Below, piece after piece: positions 12,701-24,656 of a stretch of 64,000 bases of DNA. The position numbers and the translations under genes were made by a program. Origin of the DNA: Pseudeuparius sepicola (Eukaryota; Arthropoda; Insecta; Coleoptera; Anthribidae); assembly GCA_963920635.1 (NCBI GenBank), contig OY987300.1, forward strand, positions 81,693,899-81,757,898, in the 5' to 3' direction. The first letter of the stretch is position 1. Every line of letters begins with the position of its first letter. The notes beneath the pieces were generated by a model. That model was given only the letters and a program-made list of their open reading frames with translations, ran no database searches and had not been told where the DNA came from.

Positions 12701-13314
12701 GTGAATGGCTATAATTGATATTAGTACCCACAATTAAGTATTACAAATCCAGCAAAAATTCAGTGACAATAGTTGTAATTTCAGTATAATGAACAGTTAA
12801 ATGTATCCCTATTCAATTCAACACCATGAAACGTTATGTTGTTCTGACAAAAGAATGTGCTTAGAAAAGAAGTATTATAGAATCAATTCCAGAACACGCT
12901 ATTTATTGAAATAAAATATTACATTTAAATTATTCATTAGAATTCAATATCAATTGTAATTGAATTGATTATTGTCAGTTACAAAAAAGCTTCTGCTTGA
13001 GTTTGAGGAATAATATCTCATATTGAATTAAACAGGGTTTTTTTACAAAGTGACAGATTTTTCTCAGTGTAGTACCCACGGCCGGCCTGCCCCTCAATCG
13101 TAGCACTATGAAGGGGCAGGCTGGAGTGGGGAGTCGTGGGGACTAGAGGAAAGAAAAGGATAGGCATATCTAATCGAGCGACGTTTGTCCTGAATTGAGT
13201 CGGGCACTTTGGGCGGATTTCATAAGTATCGTAGCCTCTTAATGAAATATACTATTCCAAAGCAAACGCCGCTAAAGCGTTTTTATGCTGTTCCAAGTGA
13301 GTTTATTTATACTA
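9706..13314. other. Noncoding DNA with small repeat fragments
   Basis: No gene recognised. A 14-bp inverted pair AATCGTCGTTGTGT/ACACAACGACGATT lies near 9818 and 9951. A fragment of the 212-bp insertion family is at about 10422-10450. GC-rich patches occur at 10080-10210 and 11755-11830. A short fragment of the hairpin repeat is at 13241-13257. The frame at 11673-12008 crosses a GC-rich patch and shows no domain. Confidence 0.5.
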
Positions 13315-13792
13315 TAGGGGAACTAGGGGTAAGACGGGGTAGCGGGGTAAGATGGGGTACTAGCTATTACTGGCAAACTACTAGAGCCATCTATGATTGT
13401 GACGGTGAATTATGTGTACTGACAACTACAGACCATGCGCTGTTGATTTTAATCGGCTGTTTTCTTCTACAAAAAGGTAAGCAAATTCACAAAATTAATT
13501 GTAATTCGTATTGCGTTTCTCAAACATATCATATATAGACTCTATAACGGTAGTCAAATTACACAAATATCGCTTTAATTTTCGAAAAAATAAGATGATT
13601 TAAAAGTGTATCTGTGGGGTAAGATGAGGTACCTTGTGAGGGGGCAAGACGGGGTATTACCCCGTTTTGCCCCATCGCAGCCTGTATTTCCCCACCGGTA
13701 TTTCAATTGAGGGTTTTGCATTAACACCTACCTATTCTTCCTCCTTCCCATACGAGTCTGTGTGTTGTGTGTGATTTTCATTTGTAAATGTA

Positions 13793-14014
13793 TACAAGGT
13801 GTCCCGTATAAAATATTATTAATTGACATTTTTTTACTAAAGCCATATTTTATTTACGTTAAGAATGAATTTTGATTCTTTATTGTATGTAAATAATGTA
13901 GTGTAACTTTGAAATAAATAAAAATCGGTATACAATTTTTCCATTTTTTTCACTTTAAAAGAAGTAGTCTTTACGCTGCCAAAATTTGAACATAACGATA
14001 CGGGACACCTTGTA
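13793..14014. mobile_element. 222-bp MITE, ends TACAAGGTGTCCCGTAT
   Basis: Perfect 17-bp terminal inverted repeats, TACAAGGTGTCCCGTAT at 13793-13809 and its complement at 13998-14014, with TA outside each end, as expected for Tc1/mariner-type insertion. It is nested inside element alpha. No coding capacity. Confidence 0.85.
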
Positions 14015-14138
14015 TATATCATTTTTTCTCCTACTATTTATTTGCCGATTCCTTGCAGAGTATTGTGAGAACTTATAGAAGAATTACTGATAGAGGAAAA
14101 TGGTGTCAATAGTTCAGTTACAGAATTTTAGTACCTAC

Positions 14139-14573
14139 CAATGACGTCAAAACCTATAGACGTGGTGCCCCATTGTTAAAATGCCCTTTATTTTGACTCC
14201 AAGATTAAATATATCCATACTACTCTAAAAACATGCTACAAACAAAGACAGAAAGTCAACCATCAACCAACTATACACCCGGTGATTCCCGGTTATAGTT
14301 CCTCCAGAATCACACTTAGATATCGCATGTTTTTTTCTTGTTTGGGGGCGCCGGAAGCATCGGAACCTCACCTGAAGACTCGGGGGATGGTCTAACGACG
14401 CCAGCCTCCGAGCCCAGAGTCGAAATAAGTTCGCTACGGTTCGACAAAAAGGGGCAATTTCTGACAATTTCGCGACATTTTCGGAATCATTTAATGGAGC
14501 GCTTAGATTGTGATTAGTTCTGGGCGTCAAGCGTTTATCAAAACAAACCTGTCTATAGGTTTTGACGTCATTG
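14139..14573 (-). mobile_element. hAT-type MITE, copy 1
   Basis: Terminal inverted repeats CAATGACGTCAAAACCTATA / TATAGGTTTTGACGTCATTG, flanked by the perfect 8-bp duplication GTACCTAC at 14131-14138 and 14574-14581. An 8-bp duplication is the hAT hallmark. It is 435 bp, in inverse orientation to copies 45988-46423 and 61925-63509, and inserted within element alpha. A long minus-strand frame recurs in the other copies but has no transposase domain. Confidence 0.9.
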
Positions 14574-14580
14574 GTACCTA

Positions 14581-14614
14581 CCCCATCTTGCCCCGCATGC
14601 GGGGCAAGATGGGG
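14581..14614. repeat. Perfect 34-bp palindrome
   Basis: CCCCATCTTGCCCCGC joins its exact complement through AT. It is two copies of the alpha motif arranged tail to tail. The hAT duplication ends at its first base. Confidence 0.9.
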
Positions 14615-14804
14615 AACTAGCATCTTTTCACTCTACCTGTACTATGTTTTAAATGCTATTTTATTTTCAGAGTTTACATTTTCGTTTTGTGTTCGGAAAT
14701 GTTTATAGTTTACAATAAACGTTTGTTCAACTTTGTCTCATGTTTATTTTTTTTGTAATTCTACTTCAAAGATTAAGTACCCAGTCTTGCCCCTAGTTCC
14801 CCTA

Positions 14805-16053
14805 CCCATGTTTGAAAAAAAAACAACTGGTAGACTTTTCTAGATTTTAAAGACATAAAATAATGTAGGTAGGTGTGTTTTGTGTTTTGGTGTGTGGAGT
14901 TAAGCAAAAAAAGTGCCAAAGGTTTCTGATTCACAACTTAGATATTATTTTCATTTGTTGCCAGCTTATCTGTCCATAAATTTACACTAGTCGATTATTT
15001 TTATTTAATACTTATTCATAAATTTTTGCAAAAGTTGACGAACACACAAACTGGAGGAAAAGAAGGCGAGTTACTTAATTAAAAATATGGCGGCTTCTTC
15101 CAACTCTAAAATGACTTTTGAGGAAAAATTCGATTATAAATACTACTTCAGATGTGAATTCTTTGCAGGAACGCGAAAGCATTAATTGAAATTATGCCTT
15201 AAAGCCGGCGTGACGGTCCAATTACATTTTTATAGAGGCAAAAGAATAACTGCGGAAATTGCTCATTCAGGACCTCCTTTACAGCGACGTAAACAACGGG
15301 TTTAGAGGCATCGTTGCTGCGAAAATCTCAGCCAGACGCCTTTGAAAACAATTTACAGCGATGATAAAAAAATTGCAATTTTTCATTGTCGAGTCAATTC
15401 AAACTTTTAAACGACAAACATTGCGCCTATCCTAACCTCATTTTCCAATAGGAGCGCCGCACTCGGCAATACAAGCGGTGGCCCGTTCAAATATTTACGT
15501 TTCGAACGCGCAGGCACAGCCGATAATCTAATCTAACCGAGGCTTTGTTAACTTAGATTAGACCGGGATATAATAGAAGTCTATAGCGCCTCATGCTGTA
15601 TGCATCAAGAGTTTGCAGCGAACGCGCATTATAACAACAGTCGAGACTTTACCCAAGGCAGCTAAGTACAGGGTTATTAACATTGCATTCTACCCCCCTT
15701 ACCTTTTTTAGATCACCCTGTATATTTATCGATTTTCTAAAACTACTCATAAAAAATTATAAATAAAAACATAAATAAAAATTAAAAATAAAATAATTTT
15801 TATTTGTAGCTTTTCATTTTATTTTAAATGATTATTTTTTGAAAACAACTTGCCTTCAAAGTTTCCATGGCACACTTTTCTAAACGCAGGAAATTCTTAA
15901 ATTGCTATTTTTGGACTTTATTTTTTTTTATTTAATATTTTTTAAATTTGACAAAACTTTGGATTTAGGGTTCTGGATCGATTATGAACAATTTCTTTTG
16001 GATTTTTTTTTAAATGTCTAATATGATTTTCGGATTTTTAGCCTCGATTGTTA
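14805..16053. other. Noncoding DNA, no gene seen
   Basis: 15170-15660 is a GC-richer, apparently single-copy stretch. At about 15669-15721 lies an inverted fragment of the repeat family that ends GAATAACCCTGTA, followed by a CACCCTGTA end. The rest is AT-rich. Confidence 0.5.
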
Positions 16054-17302
16054 GGCCAGAGAAATTACGGTAAAAAATAACGAAACCTAGACAAAATTCA
16101 TAACCGCATTTTTATAATGCCATCACAAAATATTGGTAATAAATGAACGCCAGAATTGTTTTTTATACAAAATAAATATACACGTGTGGGCGTTTTTTAG
16201 AAAAATACATTTTCTTGTTGTAATAAAGACGGCATAAAAATATTAACTGCGAATTTTAACCTGCATTTATTAGTAAGGTATATAAAGTTGAGATTGATAA
16301 ATTAAACAGATTACGTTTGCGCAAGTATCCGAATGATGTAAAAATGACATTGTGCGTAATATTTTGTTGGGCAAAAATATTAACTGCGTTTTTATTATTT
16401 ATAATTACCTTAAAAATCAAGTATTAACAGTTTGTTCTGAAATTAAACATATTGTTTCGCCGGAAATCGCATTTTAAAGAAATTTGGAACTGTCTTTGAG
16501 AGCAAAATTATTAACTGGCTGATTTTTGTTAAACTTTGTAAGTGGATGCTAAGTCTTGTTAAATTATTTGAAATTAAACAAAAATTGGTAACGGAAGTAT
16601 TTTGAAATGACAAATGACAGTTGACCTACATGCGCCGTAAATAAATGTTTAATTTCGCTATATGTGATTTAATATAGTTATATTATAAAAAGTTAAACAA
16701 AAAAACAGTTAATATTTTTGCTTTCCTAAAGAAATGACAAGTGACAGTTGACCTATATGCGCCGTAAATAAATGTTTAATTTCGCTCTATATGATTCAAT
16801 ATAAGTAGTTATATTGTAAAAAGTTAAACAAAAAAACAGTTAATACTTTTGCCTAGTCTATACCAATGAGAAGTGACAGCTGACGTACATGCGGCTCAGA
16901 TAAATGTTTAATTTTGTATAAGTTACATTATATTTGTAAAAGAGAATGATCATCTGCAATAAAAACGTAGTTAATATTTTTGCTTTTGCCGAAATAGAAA
17001 ATTATCCGATTTTTATCCCTCTTTGTCGATCTAAGATACTTCCATATTCTTAAAATGTCTAATTTCTTAATATATGTTAGCAAGGGATTTTTTTTTACCT
17101 AAAAATTCTAAAAATATCCAGTTAACATTTTTGCTCGAAATTTCTAACGAAAAATAGGTATTTTTTGAGGTAACTCAAGGTTCAGTTTTTTCAAAATGTT
17201 TAATTTTTGGTTTCTACCAACGTATTTACTTATAACTTTGATATGGTAAAACAAAATTGCAGTTAATATTTTTTTCTAGGTCAAATTCTATTTTCCCTGG
17301 CC
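16054..17302 (+). mobile_element. Element beta, copy 1: iterated GCAAAAATATTAACTG motif
   Basis: Ends GGCCAGAGAAA and TTTCCCTGGCC form an imperfect inverted repeat with TA outside each. The 16-bp motif appears direct at about 16232, 16371 and 16502, then inverted at 16706, 16837, 16969, 17119 and 17260. The right half also holds diverged tandem units of about 130 bp, each with GACAGTTGACCTACATGCG-like and AAATGTTTAATTTCGC-like blocks. A second full copy lies inverted at 33949-35201. No transposase frame. Confidence 0.8.
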
Positions 17303-17457
17303 TATGTGGCATCGCAGGTGGCTTTGACTTTGGAGTAGGCAACTAATTTTTTGGAAATAAGTAGGCCAAAATGCCATCTACCTTGGGTAAAAATTTTGTT
17401 CTGGTTTATTAATAATATAAATTAAAGAAGTTATAAGGTTGTTTCACTCTTAAGTGA

Positions 17458-17588
17458 GACACGCGACATTCATTTGTTTTTCTGAATAAATTCCTGAAAT
17501 CGCTAGGAAATTTTATATAATTTCTTTTTTTCCAAAATTAAAAACAAATAAGTTAAGGCAGGTATAATCATATATGAATAACCCTGTA
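17458..17588 (+). repeat. Short repeat ending GAATAACCCTGTA
   Basis: Shares CGCGACATTCATTTG, CTGAAATCG and the final GAATAACCCTGTA with segments near 18500-18596, 33238-33354, 54071-54166 and 55992-56104, and inverted near 15671 and 25426. A fixed 3' end with variable 5' length suggests a truncated retro-element or a MITE end. Confidence 0.6.
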
Positions 17589-17638
17589 CAGTCATGTTCA
17601 TAAGTTATGTCTGGAGACATAACTTACGAACATGACTG
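17589..17638. repeat. 50-bp near-perfect hairpin
   Basis: 24-bp arms, CAGTCATGTTCATAAGTTAT and on, with a single mismatch, are separated by GG. It directly abuts the GAATAACCCTGTA end. Confidence 0.85.
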
Positions 17639-18590
17639 CATCTAGAATAATTTCAATAGAACTTTGAATGTGATTCTATTATGTTAATATTTAGGTCAAC
17701 CGCCACGCCAGGCCGTTGTTAATAAGCCAAAGAACCAAAACAAGATTTCGGCCCCCTCGTAATTTGTAAATTCGTATTAAAACTTTTTATCTAATTTATT
17801 AACTTAAGCATCAGTTTTATTACGGAGTTAAAACTTCTAATTTCGGTAAACAGTTTTTAATATTAAATAATCAGGAAGTTTTTGGAGGGAGTGGGGGGGG
17901 GGCTGGGGGGTTCTCATTATTTTAGCAACATTTTTCCAATTCGCAAAGCCAACAAAAACGCTAATATTAATTAGCGAATTAAGGGACATCCGACCGGAGT
18001 TAAGCAAATTAAAACTTTGAAGAATTATGAGGGGGGTCCTCTTTAGCAGGAATAAGGAAAGTTCCAACTGGCGATCTATTTTATGCGTGGATATTAATAT
18101 AATTAGTTCATTTTAGCTCTCGGTTAATTGCAAAAAGTTTGGGAAGACACGAAAATGGGCGAAAATACAAAAAATAATCAGGGTGATTCATCTAGAACAC
18201 TCCAACAGATGAGAGAAAACCATAAAATATGACTATTTTGTGGTATAACTTTTTATCCACGGTCGCCTCGTTTTCTAGATACAGGGTGTTTAATTTCTTA
18301 AAAACTTTAACGTTGATTTTTTTTATTTTTTCAACCGTTTTCAAACGAAGTTTGGTGCACAGCATGCATTAATCAAGTGTCACAAAATGTGATAATATAA
18401 AATCTGATTATATTCCGAATTATATTTTATATAATGCAATTTCTGACAAATGTAAGCACTTTATTGTGTAATAACATGAACTAAATAAATAAATAAATAA
18501 GAAATTTTATACAATTTCATATTTAAATTTGTTTTCCAAAATTAAAAATAAAAGAGTTAAGGGGGGTAGAATATTATGTTAATAACCCCG

Positions 18591-18616
18591 TATATTATAT
18601 ATATATATTATATATA

Positions 18617-18649
<33 letters not shown>
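18591..18649. repeat. TA microsatellite
   Basis: About 59 bases of almost pure alternating TA, directly after an AATAACCCCGTA repeat end. Confidence 0.95.
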
Positions 18650-19227
18650 GATTTTATAGATTTATAGGTAGAATAAATAATATAGATTATTTTTAGGGCT
18701 ATATTAATATGAATACTTTCCTCAAATAAAAGTACTCCATAAAAACAAGAACATAGCAAGACAGAACGACTTGAACTTAAGAAATTAACTTCTGTAATTT
18801 GATTGCCTCTCATTCCAAATAAAACGGAACTGCCGAACTGCCTAATAAAATCTTTGTTATTCCCATAAACAACCATTCTCTGAATGAATGAATGCTCCCG
18901 TACATTATCTTTATTATATTACATTTTTTGTCGATCCCAAAATTAAATTTTATTCGCGAAGTTAAAATATATACGTAAAGTTCTGCGTGACGACATCAAA
19001 AATCCATATACCCGTGGGTGCGCTTCTCGCGTGGAGTCCTATTGGAAATTTCATCAGGCCGAAGGGACGAATGTAAATATTTGAACGGTTGGCTGAAAGA
19101 AATTGTTTTCCCGGTTATGGCTTTTCTTCGGCCGCAGTAAGGACATCTCGGGGTAGTAAACCCTTCCGTACGATAGAATTAAATAAATGACCGGGAAATT
19201 TGAGACGCGTCGACATATTTGTTAACA

Positions 19228-20267
19228 TACAGAGTGAATCAGTCATGATGTAAAAAATGTTAACCTCAGGTGGGAAAAATAGCTTATTAATACGAATCCG
19301 AAATTTAAAAAATTCAAAAGTAAAGAAAGAAAAATATTGTTAGAATACTCCGAATTAAATTGTCATGATGGAGCTCCATCAAATAATTATTTGCCCGTAA
19401 GAAATTACCTAGATCAGCTCTATCCAAATAGTTGGATAGGGAGAAATAGACCTATTTCCTGACAGCCCAGATGCCCCGATTTGTCTGTTTTGGATTTATT
19501 TTTGTGGGGAACAGTACAAAATAAAGTATGAGACAGGCAATTGATGTATCAAGAGTTTTAAAAAGATGCAATATTTGCATAAATAATAATGGTGGATTGT
19601 TTGAACACTCTTTAAGATAATAATAATTTGAATTTGAGTTTTTTAATTTTTGTTTTATTTTGTTACATTTTGTTACCAGCTAAAAACAAAATATTAGAAA
19701 GTTTGAAGTATGTCTAATTATAAAATAGAACGTAATTATGAAAATATTCCATGGCTGACTATGTGAAAATTTAAAAAAATCATAACATTAATCATAGCTC
19801 TTTTATTTTTTATAATAACTGTGCCGAGTATTATATCCTTGGAAAGCTAAAAAAATGGCCGATTTGATAAGGCCTCAGCCAACTATGATTTACATTTAAA
19901 AAAACACAAGTTTATGCCATATCTCAAAAATCAGAACCAACATAAAAAATTGCATTAGATTATCTTGTTAAGCCCAAAATTATCTACAATTTTTGTCTCT
20001 ACAGTTTTTCTGTAGAGAAATAACGGAGCTACAGAGATCTGATGAAATAGCAAAATATCACTCTTTTCAAAATATCCAGTGAGCCATGAACTTTTTTAAA
20101 AATCCAAAAGGGGCATTAGATTGAGCATTCAAAACTGCAATTCTTTCCCCATTTAACCTTTGTTCTAGCTCTGCTAGTTTCCGAGATCCCCATAGTGGGC
20201 ATCGAAAAAAACTCTGTACCTATAATATTTCAGGAAATATAAGCACCTACTTTTTACTCACCCTGTA
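19228..20267 (+). mobile_element. Mariner-like element with transposase relic
   Basis: TACAGAGTGAATCA at the left and a right end whose complement is TACAGGGTGAGTAA form a short imperfect inverted repeat flanked by TA. The interval includes the mariner transposase relic at 19361-19620. I infer that these ends belong to that transposon, because element size and end type fit a deleted mariner. The pairing of ends is less certain than the relic itself. Confidence 0.5.
19361..19620 (+). pseudogene. Mariner-type transposase C-terminal relic (DD41D spacing)
   Basis: The frame reads CHDGAPSNNYLPVRNYLDQ, then PNSWIGRNRPIS, a stop, QPRCPDLSVLDLFLWG and, after an internal deletion and shift, CINNNGGLFEHSLR with a terminal TAA at 19618-19620. 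HDGAP carries the second catalytic Asp and LSVLDLFLWG the third, with 41 residues between them, counting the stop as one. This is the arrangement known for rosa-type mariner-like transposases (IS630/Tc1/mariner superfamily). The N-terminal half and the first Asp are missing and at least three in-frame stops are present, so it cannot make an active enzyme. Confidence 0.85.
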
Positions 20268-22656
20268 TAGGTGCGGTGCTGTCACCTATCGACAAAAATA
20301 TGAACTAAAGTTGTTTCTAAGGGAGTTAAATTTACAAAAAGTCATCTCGTTTCGGTTGATTAATGAAATTTATTCGACAATATTTAATAACAGATTACCA
20401 ATCAAGTCCATTTAACAGACACATCCCCTAACGATGTTTACATTGGCAATAATCGAATTATTTACTTTTGAACTCGTTATTTCATAACGATGGATATTAT
20501 TTGTATGCAATTTGTAAGCTTTTCGCTGACTTATTTCAAAAATGGAAGGGGGGTATTATAAAGATCTTAGCAGCACTAATACGACTTTATTATATTTTCT
20601 GAATCGATGGAAACTGTTTCTCGGATAATTGCAATTAGTTTGCTTTGAAGGGAATATCAAACTACGATTTAAAAGCCTCATGAAATTTCTAAATAAATTG
20701 CAATTCATTTGCTCCTTTGGAGAAATACAGAATGATTCAACCTCATTGAGAACGATATCTTTCATAAAATAAATCGATCATAATACTAAATATTACTTTT
20801 TTATTAATTGCACAACCAAAATACAGATTTTGCCGAAAGTTGATGCATGTTCAATAATCATATTAGGTGCACTTAGAATAGTTGTTAAACAGCATTCAGT
20901 GTAGGTAAAAAAATATAAAAATTGTACAAGAGTGTTGTATCCTTATTTCAAAAAATTCAGCAAAAGGTAATTAAAGAAAGTTGTTAAGAATTAAAAGCTA
21001 TGCCTAAATATCAATACATAGCCTCCTAAGAAAAAAACATTTTTTCGTCAATTAATTTACACAGTTTCTTAAAAAACCTTTAAAATAAAAATTTTGCACC
21101 TTAAATGATAGTTTTTTCATATACACATTATCATTACTAGTGTTTTACCTTGTTCAGAAGAGTTTTTGCGAAATTTTGAAGTTTTGTTTAATATCGTTGC
21201 AACAAACATGAAGTTTGTGATTCCCTAAAAAATTAAAAAAATTATTTTACGAATATGTTTGACTTTGAACAAAGTTATGCAAAATTGATTTAATTTTGAT
21301 TGATTTATGAAATGAAATTGTTTAGGGTTTAGGGTGAATATTAAAACGATTTTTTAGGAAATTATAGTTTTTCAAAAAAAAAATTTTTCTTAGGTATTTA
21401 GGCATAACTTTTAATTCTAGAAAACTTTTCGTAATAACATTTTGCTGAATTTTCGCAAACCAAATTTCAATTCCCGGATGGTACTTGCATAAGACCCTAC
21501 GATTATTTCTAAAAATTATACTTACGTAATTGGCTAGTTTCTAGATTTTCTTTTAAATTTGGCGGGAAAGCACTTATGACGTCACAAGTGTTTTAAAAAG
21601 GCAATTTGGCAACATGGCGACATCACTGAAATGTTCCGAGACAACCTTATTCTGTGGTAAGAATATTTATCGTATATATGTTCCGTATATTAAATAATAG
21701 ATATTCATAGGCAAGCTGGAGACATTTGAATAGAAAAGTGCAGTTTGCCTTTGTTCCACGAATTATTGCAAACGGGCACCGGCAACATTGCAATGCCGTT
21801 TCTCCTGACAGACACAGAGGTTGCCACGTTTCACAATAAAACGAAGAAACTGTAGATTTGTCCTTGAAGAAAATTGTGCAACTTCGTCTTCAATTATCAC
21901 AAATAAATAAAGGTTAAAAGCCGTTGTTTCATTTATTACGTGTTATATTGGTTCATTTACTATAAACTGAGTACGATTTTAAGAGCAATTAAAAACATTG
22001 TCAAATGCTCCATGCGTTTTCGTTATCGAATAAAGTGATGTGGCGACCCCTCCGTAGAAAACTTGAATTTGGCAAAAGTCGAAATTAATGCCAGTTTATG
22101 TACTTCTGTTTCCGATAGTGCCCTTTGTGTTTTGCGCACTAACTACCGCCCGTTTTTAACCTGGAGACCGCTCCGTTGCGTCAGATCGTTAATTAGAAAT
22201 TGCGGGCTTGCCCTAGCGGAAATACAACTTCTTCAAACAAACAAGTTTAGCTGGTTTCAGTTCGATTATGCAACTTTAGTTGTAAATAAAGTCTTACGTC
22301 GATAAGGATTTTCAAGCGTATTTTAGGAACTGACGAAAGTAGATTCGTAAGTAATAGCATCCCAAATAGAAAAAATAACCATCACCGGGGCTGAACCGAC
22401 ACTATCCGAGCATATGACGTCATATTTCATTGTTGTTTACGGACTGGGGTGGCGCCACTCGACGAAAAAAATGGCGACTTATTACAGGTTATAGGGGGGT
22501 ATTCTGTGGTTATTGGTATGTCAGTTTCTGACGTTTAAAATGTCCCAAATTTTAAATATCCAGCATTATTACGATTTGCCTTCTTTTTGCGGTAACGAAT
22601 TGTCTTTGCGTCCAGTATTTAGCAGTTTCATCCTATTAACACAGCTTTTATAGGTA
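20268..22656. other. Noncoding DNA, no gene seen
   Basis: AT-rich. Full TGACGTCA sites (CREB/ATF-type palindrome) occur at 21577-21584 and 22415-22422. 22030-22300 is GC-richer and carries an 80-codon open frame with no recognisable domain. No repeat structure found. Confidence 0.5.
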
Positions 22657-23567
22657 GGTCACCCAAGAGTACGCACTTAATATTTAAAGTTAAATAAATC
22701 GACAACAATAATTAATACAGATTTATTCGACACAGTATAAATTCCTTATTACATTTAAGAATATGTAATGCAAAGAAATATTTTTTTATAATTATCGACA
22801 TGAGAGATATTACATCTTTAATAAAAAAAAAACAGTTTGCGTACTCTTAGGAACGAGAGCTCGAAAGAGTACGCAGTGCTGGATTTAAGAGTACGTGCTA
22901 AAAAAATTTCAAATAACAACAATATATTATTCTTGACATAAGTCGCATATTATAAAGACGCCATGTCCGAGGTAGTTCGTACAGTCCAAAGTCTATAGAC
23001 TTTGGGTACAGTCTTCGTGCCACCATGCACCTCATGAATCACACTTAATCCATTCTGAAATGCTCTAGTGTTCCCTGCAGAGAGAACAAAGAATATCGTA
23101 TTGAGATTTTCTAGTTTTTTCAACAAGTGGCAGCCCCTCTTTAATTCCTTTTTTTAATAGATCTGTTTGTGCGCGCGTACTCTTTGCATGCGTACTCTTG
23201 CGGACATGTCAGCGATGATTGAATAATCTATTTAATTAAAACAGGCAACCATAATTACACATCGTAAGCTGTGCGAAACATGCCTATCTAAAGCCTTTTT
23301 AAGATGCACAGTCGAACAATATAGTTAAGCATTCACAGGGTAAGATACTCCTTATAGCAAAGATGCCAAAAAATTATAAAAATATGTATAAAATTGGTTA
23401 ATTGCCTGTAATTCGTCGAATCGTTTACGGAGCACCACGCGACTATAATCAAAACTTGTTGTCAATTGAAGGCGTCTACACTGAATAGCGACCTCTATCC
23501 GAATAGCATTGGAACTAATAAAAAATGCCAGTGCGTACTCTTAGGGGCTGCGTACTCTTAGGTGACC
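22657..23567. mobile_element. Element gamma: iterated GCGTACTCTT motif
   Basis: GGTCACCCAAGAGTACGC at the left mirrors GCGTACTCTTAGGTGACC at the right, with TA on each side. The 10-bp motif occurs eight times in 911 bp: AAGAGTACGC at 22665, 22865 and 22887 (one mismatch), GCGTACTCTT at 22839, 23175, 23190, 23533 and 23550. A perfect 20-bp palindrome lies at 22986-23005. No open frame of note, so non-autonomous. Confidence 0.8.
22986..23005. repeat. Perfect 20-bp palindrome
   Basis: CCAAAGTCTATAGACTTTGG inside element gamma. Confidence 0.9.
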
Positions 23568-24656
23568 TAACCCTAGATTTGTTTGTGATAACATGAAATT
23601 TCCATGCACATGAATAAAATGGTAGGTATGCACACTGCACAGACCATTAGGTGAATTGCAGAAGAATAAACACTGTTTTGGAATTATGGGATGATCTGAT
23701 CAACCAGCTGAAGAAGCGAAAATTCTAGATATTATTTTGAAAGAGTATTTTGTAACGTATGCAAGAATGTAAATAGAAAATTTTGTTTATAGCTCCAAAG
23801 CGAACCAATAGTCCTCCACATAAAGAAGAAACTGAAAAATCTAATGCGTTTTATGCTTACTTACACTACAATTAGCCGTGGACTTCATTTCAAACCAAAA
23901 GGTACCAGCAACCAAATACTCTTGCTTGCATTTTAGACTCGGTTTTTGAAGAAAATGTATGGAAATATGCCATGTGAACTTGTCAAATTAGAGGGACATA
24001 ACAAACAAAAAAATATTTTATTTTATTTTGAATATTAATTCGTTCTAAGAGACATATTTGCATGTTTTTATTTTTTTTTAAAGATTCTGCAACAATAGTG
24101 TTTTAACACTAAACCACCGTGTAAATTTTTTTCGTCGTGTGGCGCCAGTGGCGATCGCTTGAAACAGCGCTATTCACAGGACTTTAATATAGTGTTGGTC
24201 CAGACTGGGTCAATGACAATCCGCATCAGTTTACCCCATAGAGAAGCAAGGGCCTTTTGGTGTTAATGTTTGGTGCGGAATACTTTTATTACGAGTTAAA
24301 TAGAGGGTATTCTGATTTGATCCGGAACACCCCTATAAAATTGTGATGTGCTGCACGATTTTGATGATTTTGTGTGTGTGTGTGTAGAAAGTGTCCGTAC
24401 GCCCTTGTGGTACATATCATATTGGTGGCATCACTATTCCACGACCTGCTATGTTTTTTTTTTCGATGAGATTTTTGGGAAATGCCCTTAGGGATTTTTT
24501 TATCGGAAATCTGGAAACAAAGCTTTATTTAGCTCCCCTGGAACCCCAATGTCCCATGTTTTATTAATTTACTTCGCTGACTAACATTTCTGCAGAGCTT
24601 TAAAGTTGGATTTTTTTTATTTAAAGTAATGCTTAAATATGCCATATTTTACATGC
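23568..24656. other. AT-rich noncoding DNA, no gene seen
   Basis: Only a short TG run near 24371-24385 stands out. No coding or repeat signal was recognised. Confidence 0.5.

Larger units (their letters stand above)
13315..14804. mobile_element. Element alpha: iterated GGGGYAAGAYGGGG motif
   Basis: The left end TAGGGGAACTAGGGGTAAGA is mirrored by GTCTTGCCCCTAGTTCCCCTA at the right, with TA at both borders. The 14-bp motif recurs eight times: direct at 13326, 13344, 13616, 13641 and 14601; inverted at 13660, 14581 and 14780 (one or two mismatches in some). About 650 of its 1490 bases are two later insertions (13793-14014 and 14139-14573). No transposase is encoded. Confidence 0.75.
17303..19227. 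other. Noncoding DNA with repeat fragments
   Basis: Holds two copies of the GAATAACCCTGTA-ending family (17458-17588 and about 18500-18596), a hairpin, a TA microsatellite, two CAGGGTG ends near 18180 and 18283, and a GC-richer single-copy stretch at 18985-19215. No gene recognised. Confidence 0.55.

Noticed and set aside
14225..14623. 132-codon minus frame, with related frames at 46114-46335 and 63181-63423
   Set aside because: The frame is shared only because the three hAT MITE copies are similar. It crosses the element border in one copy and shows no transposase motif.
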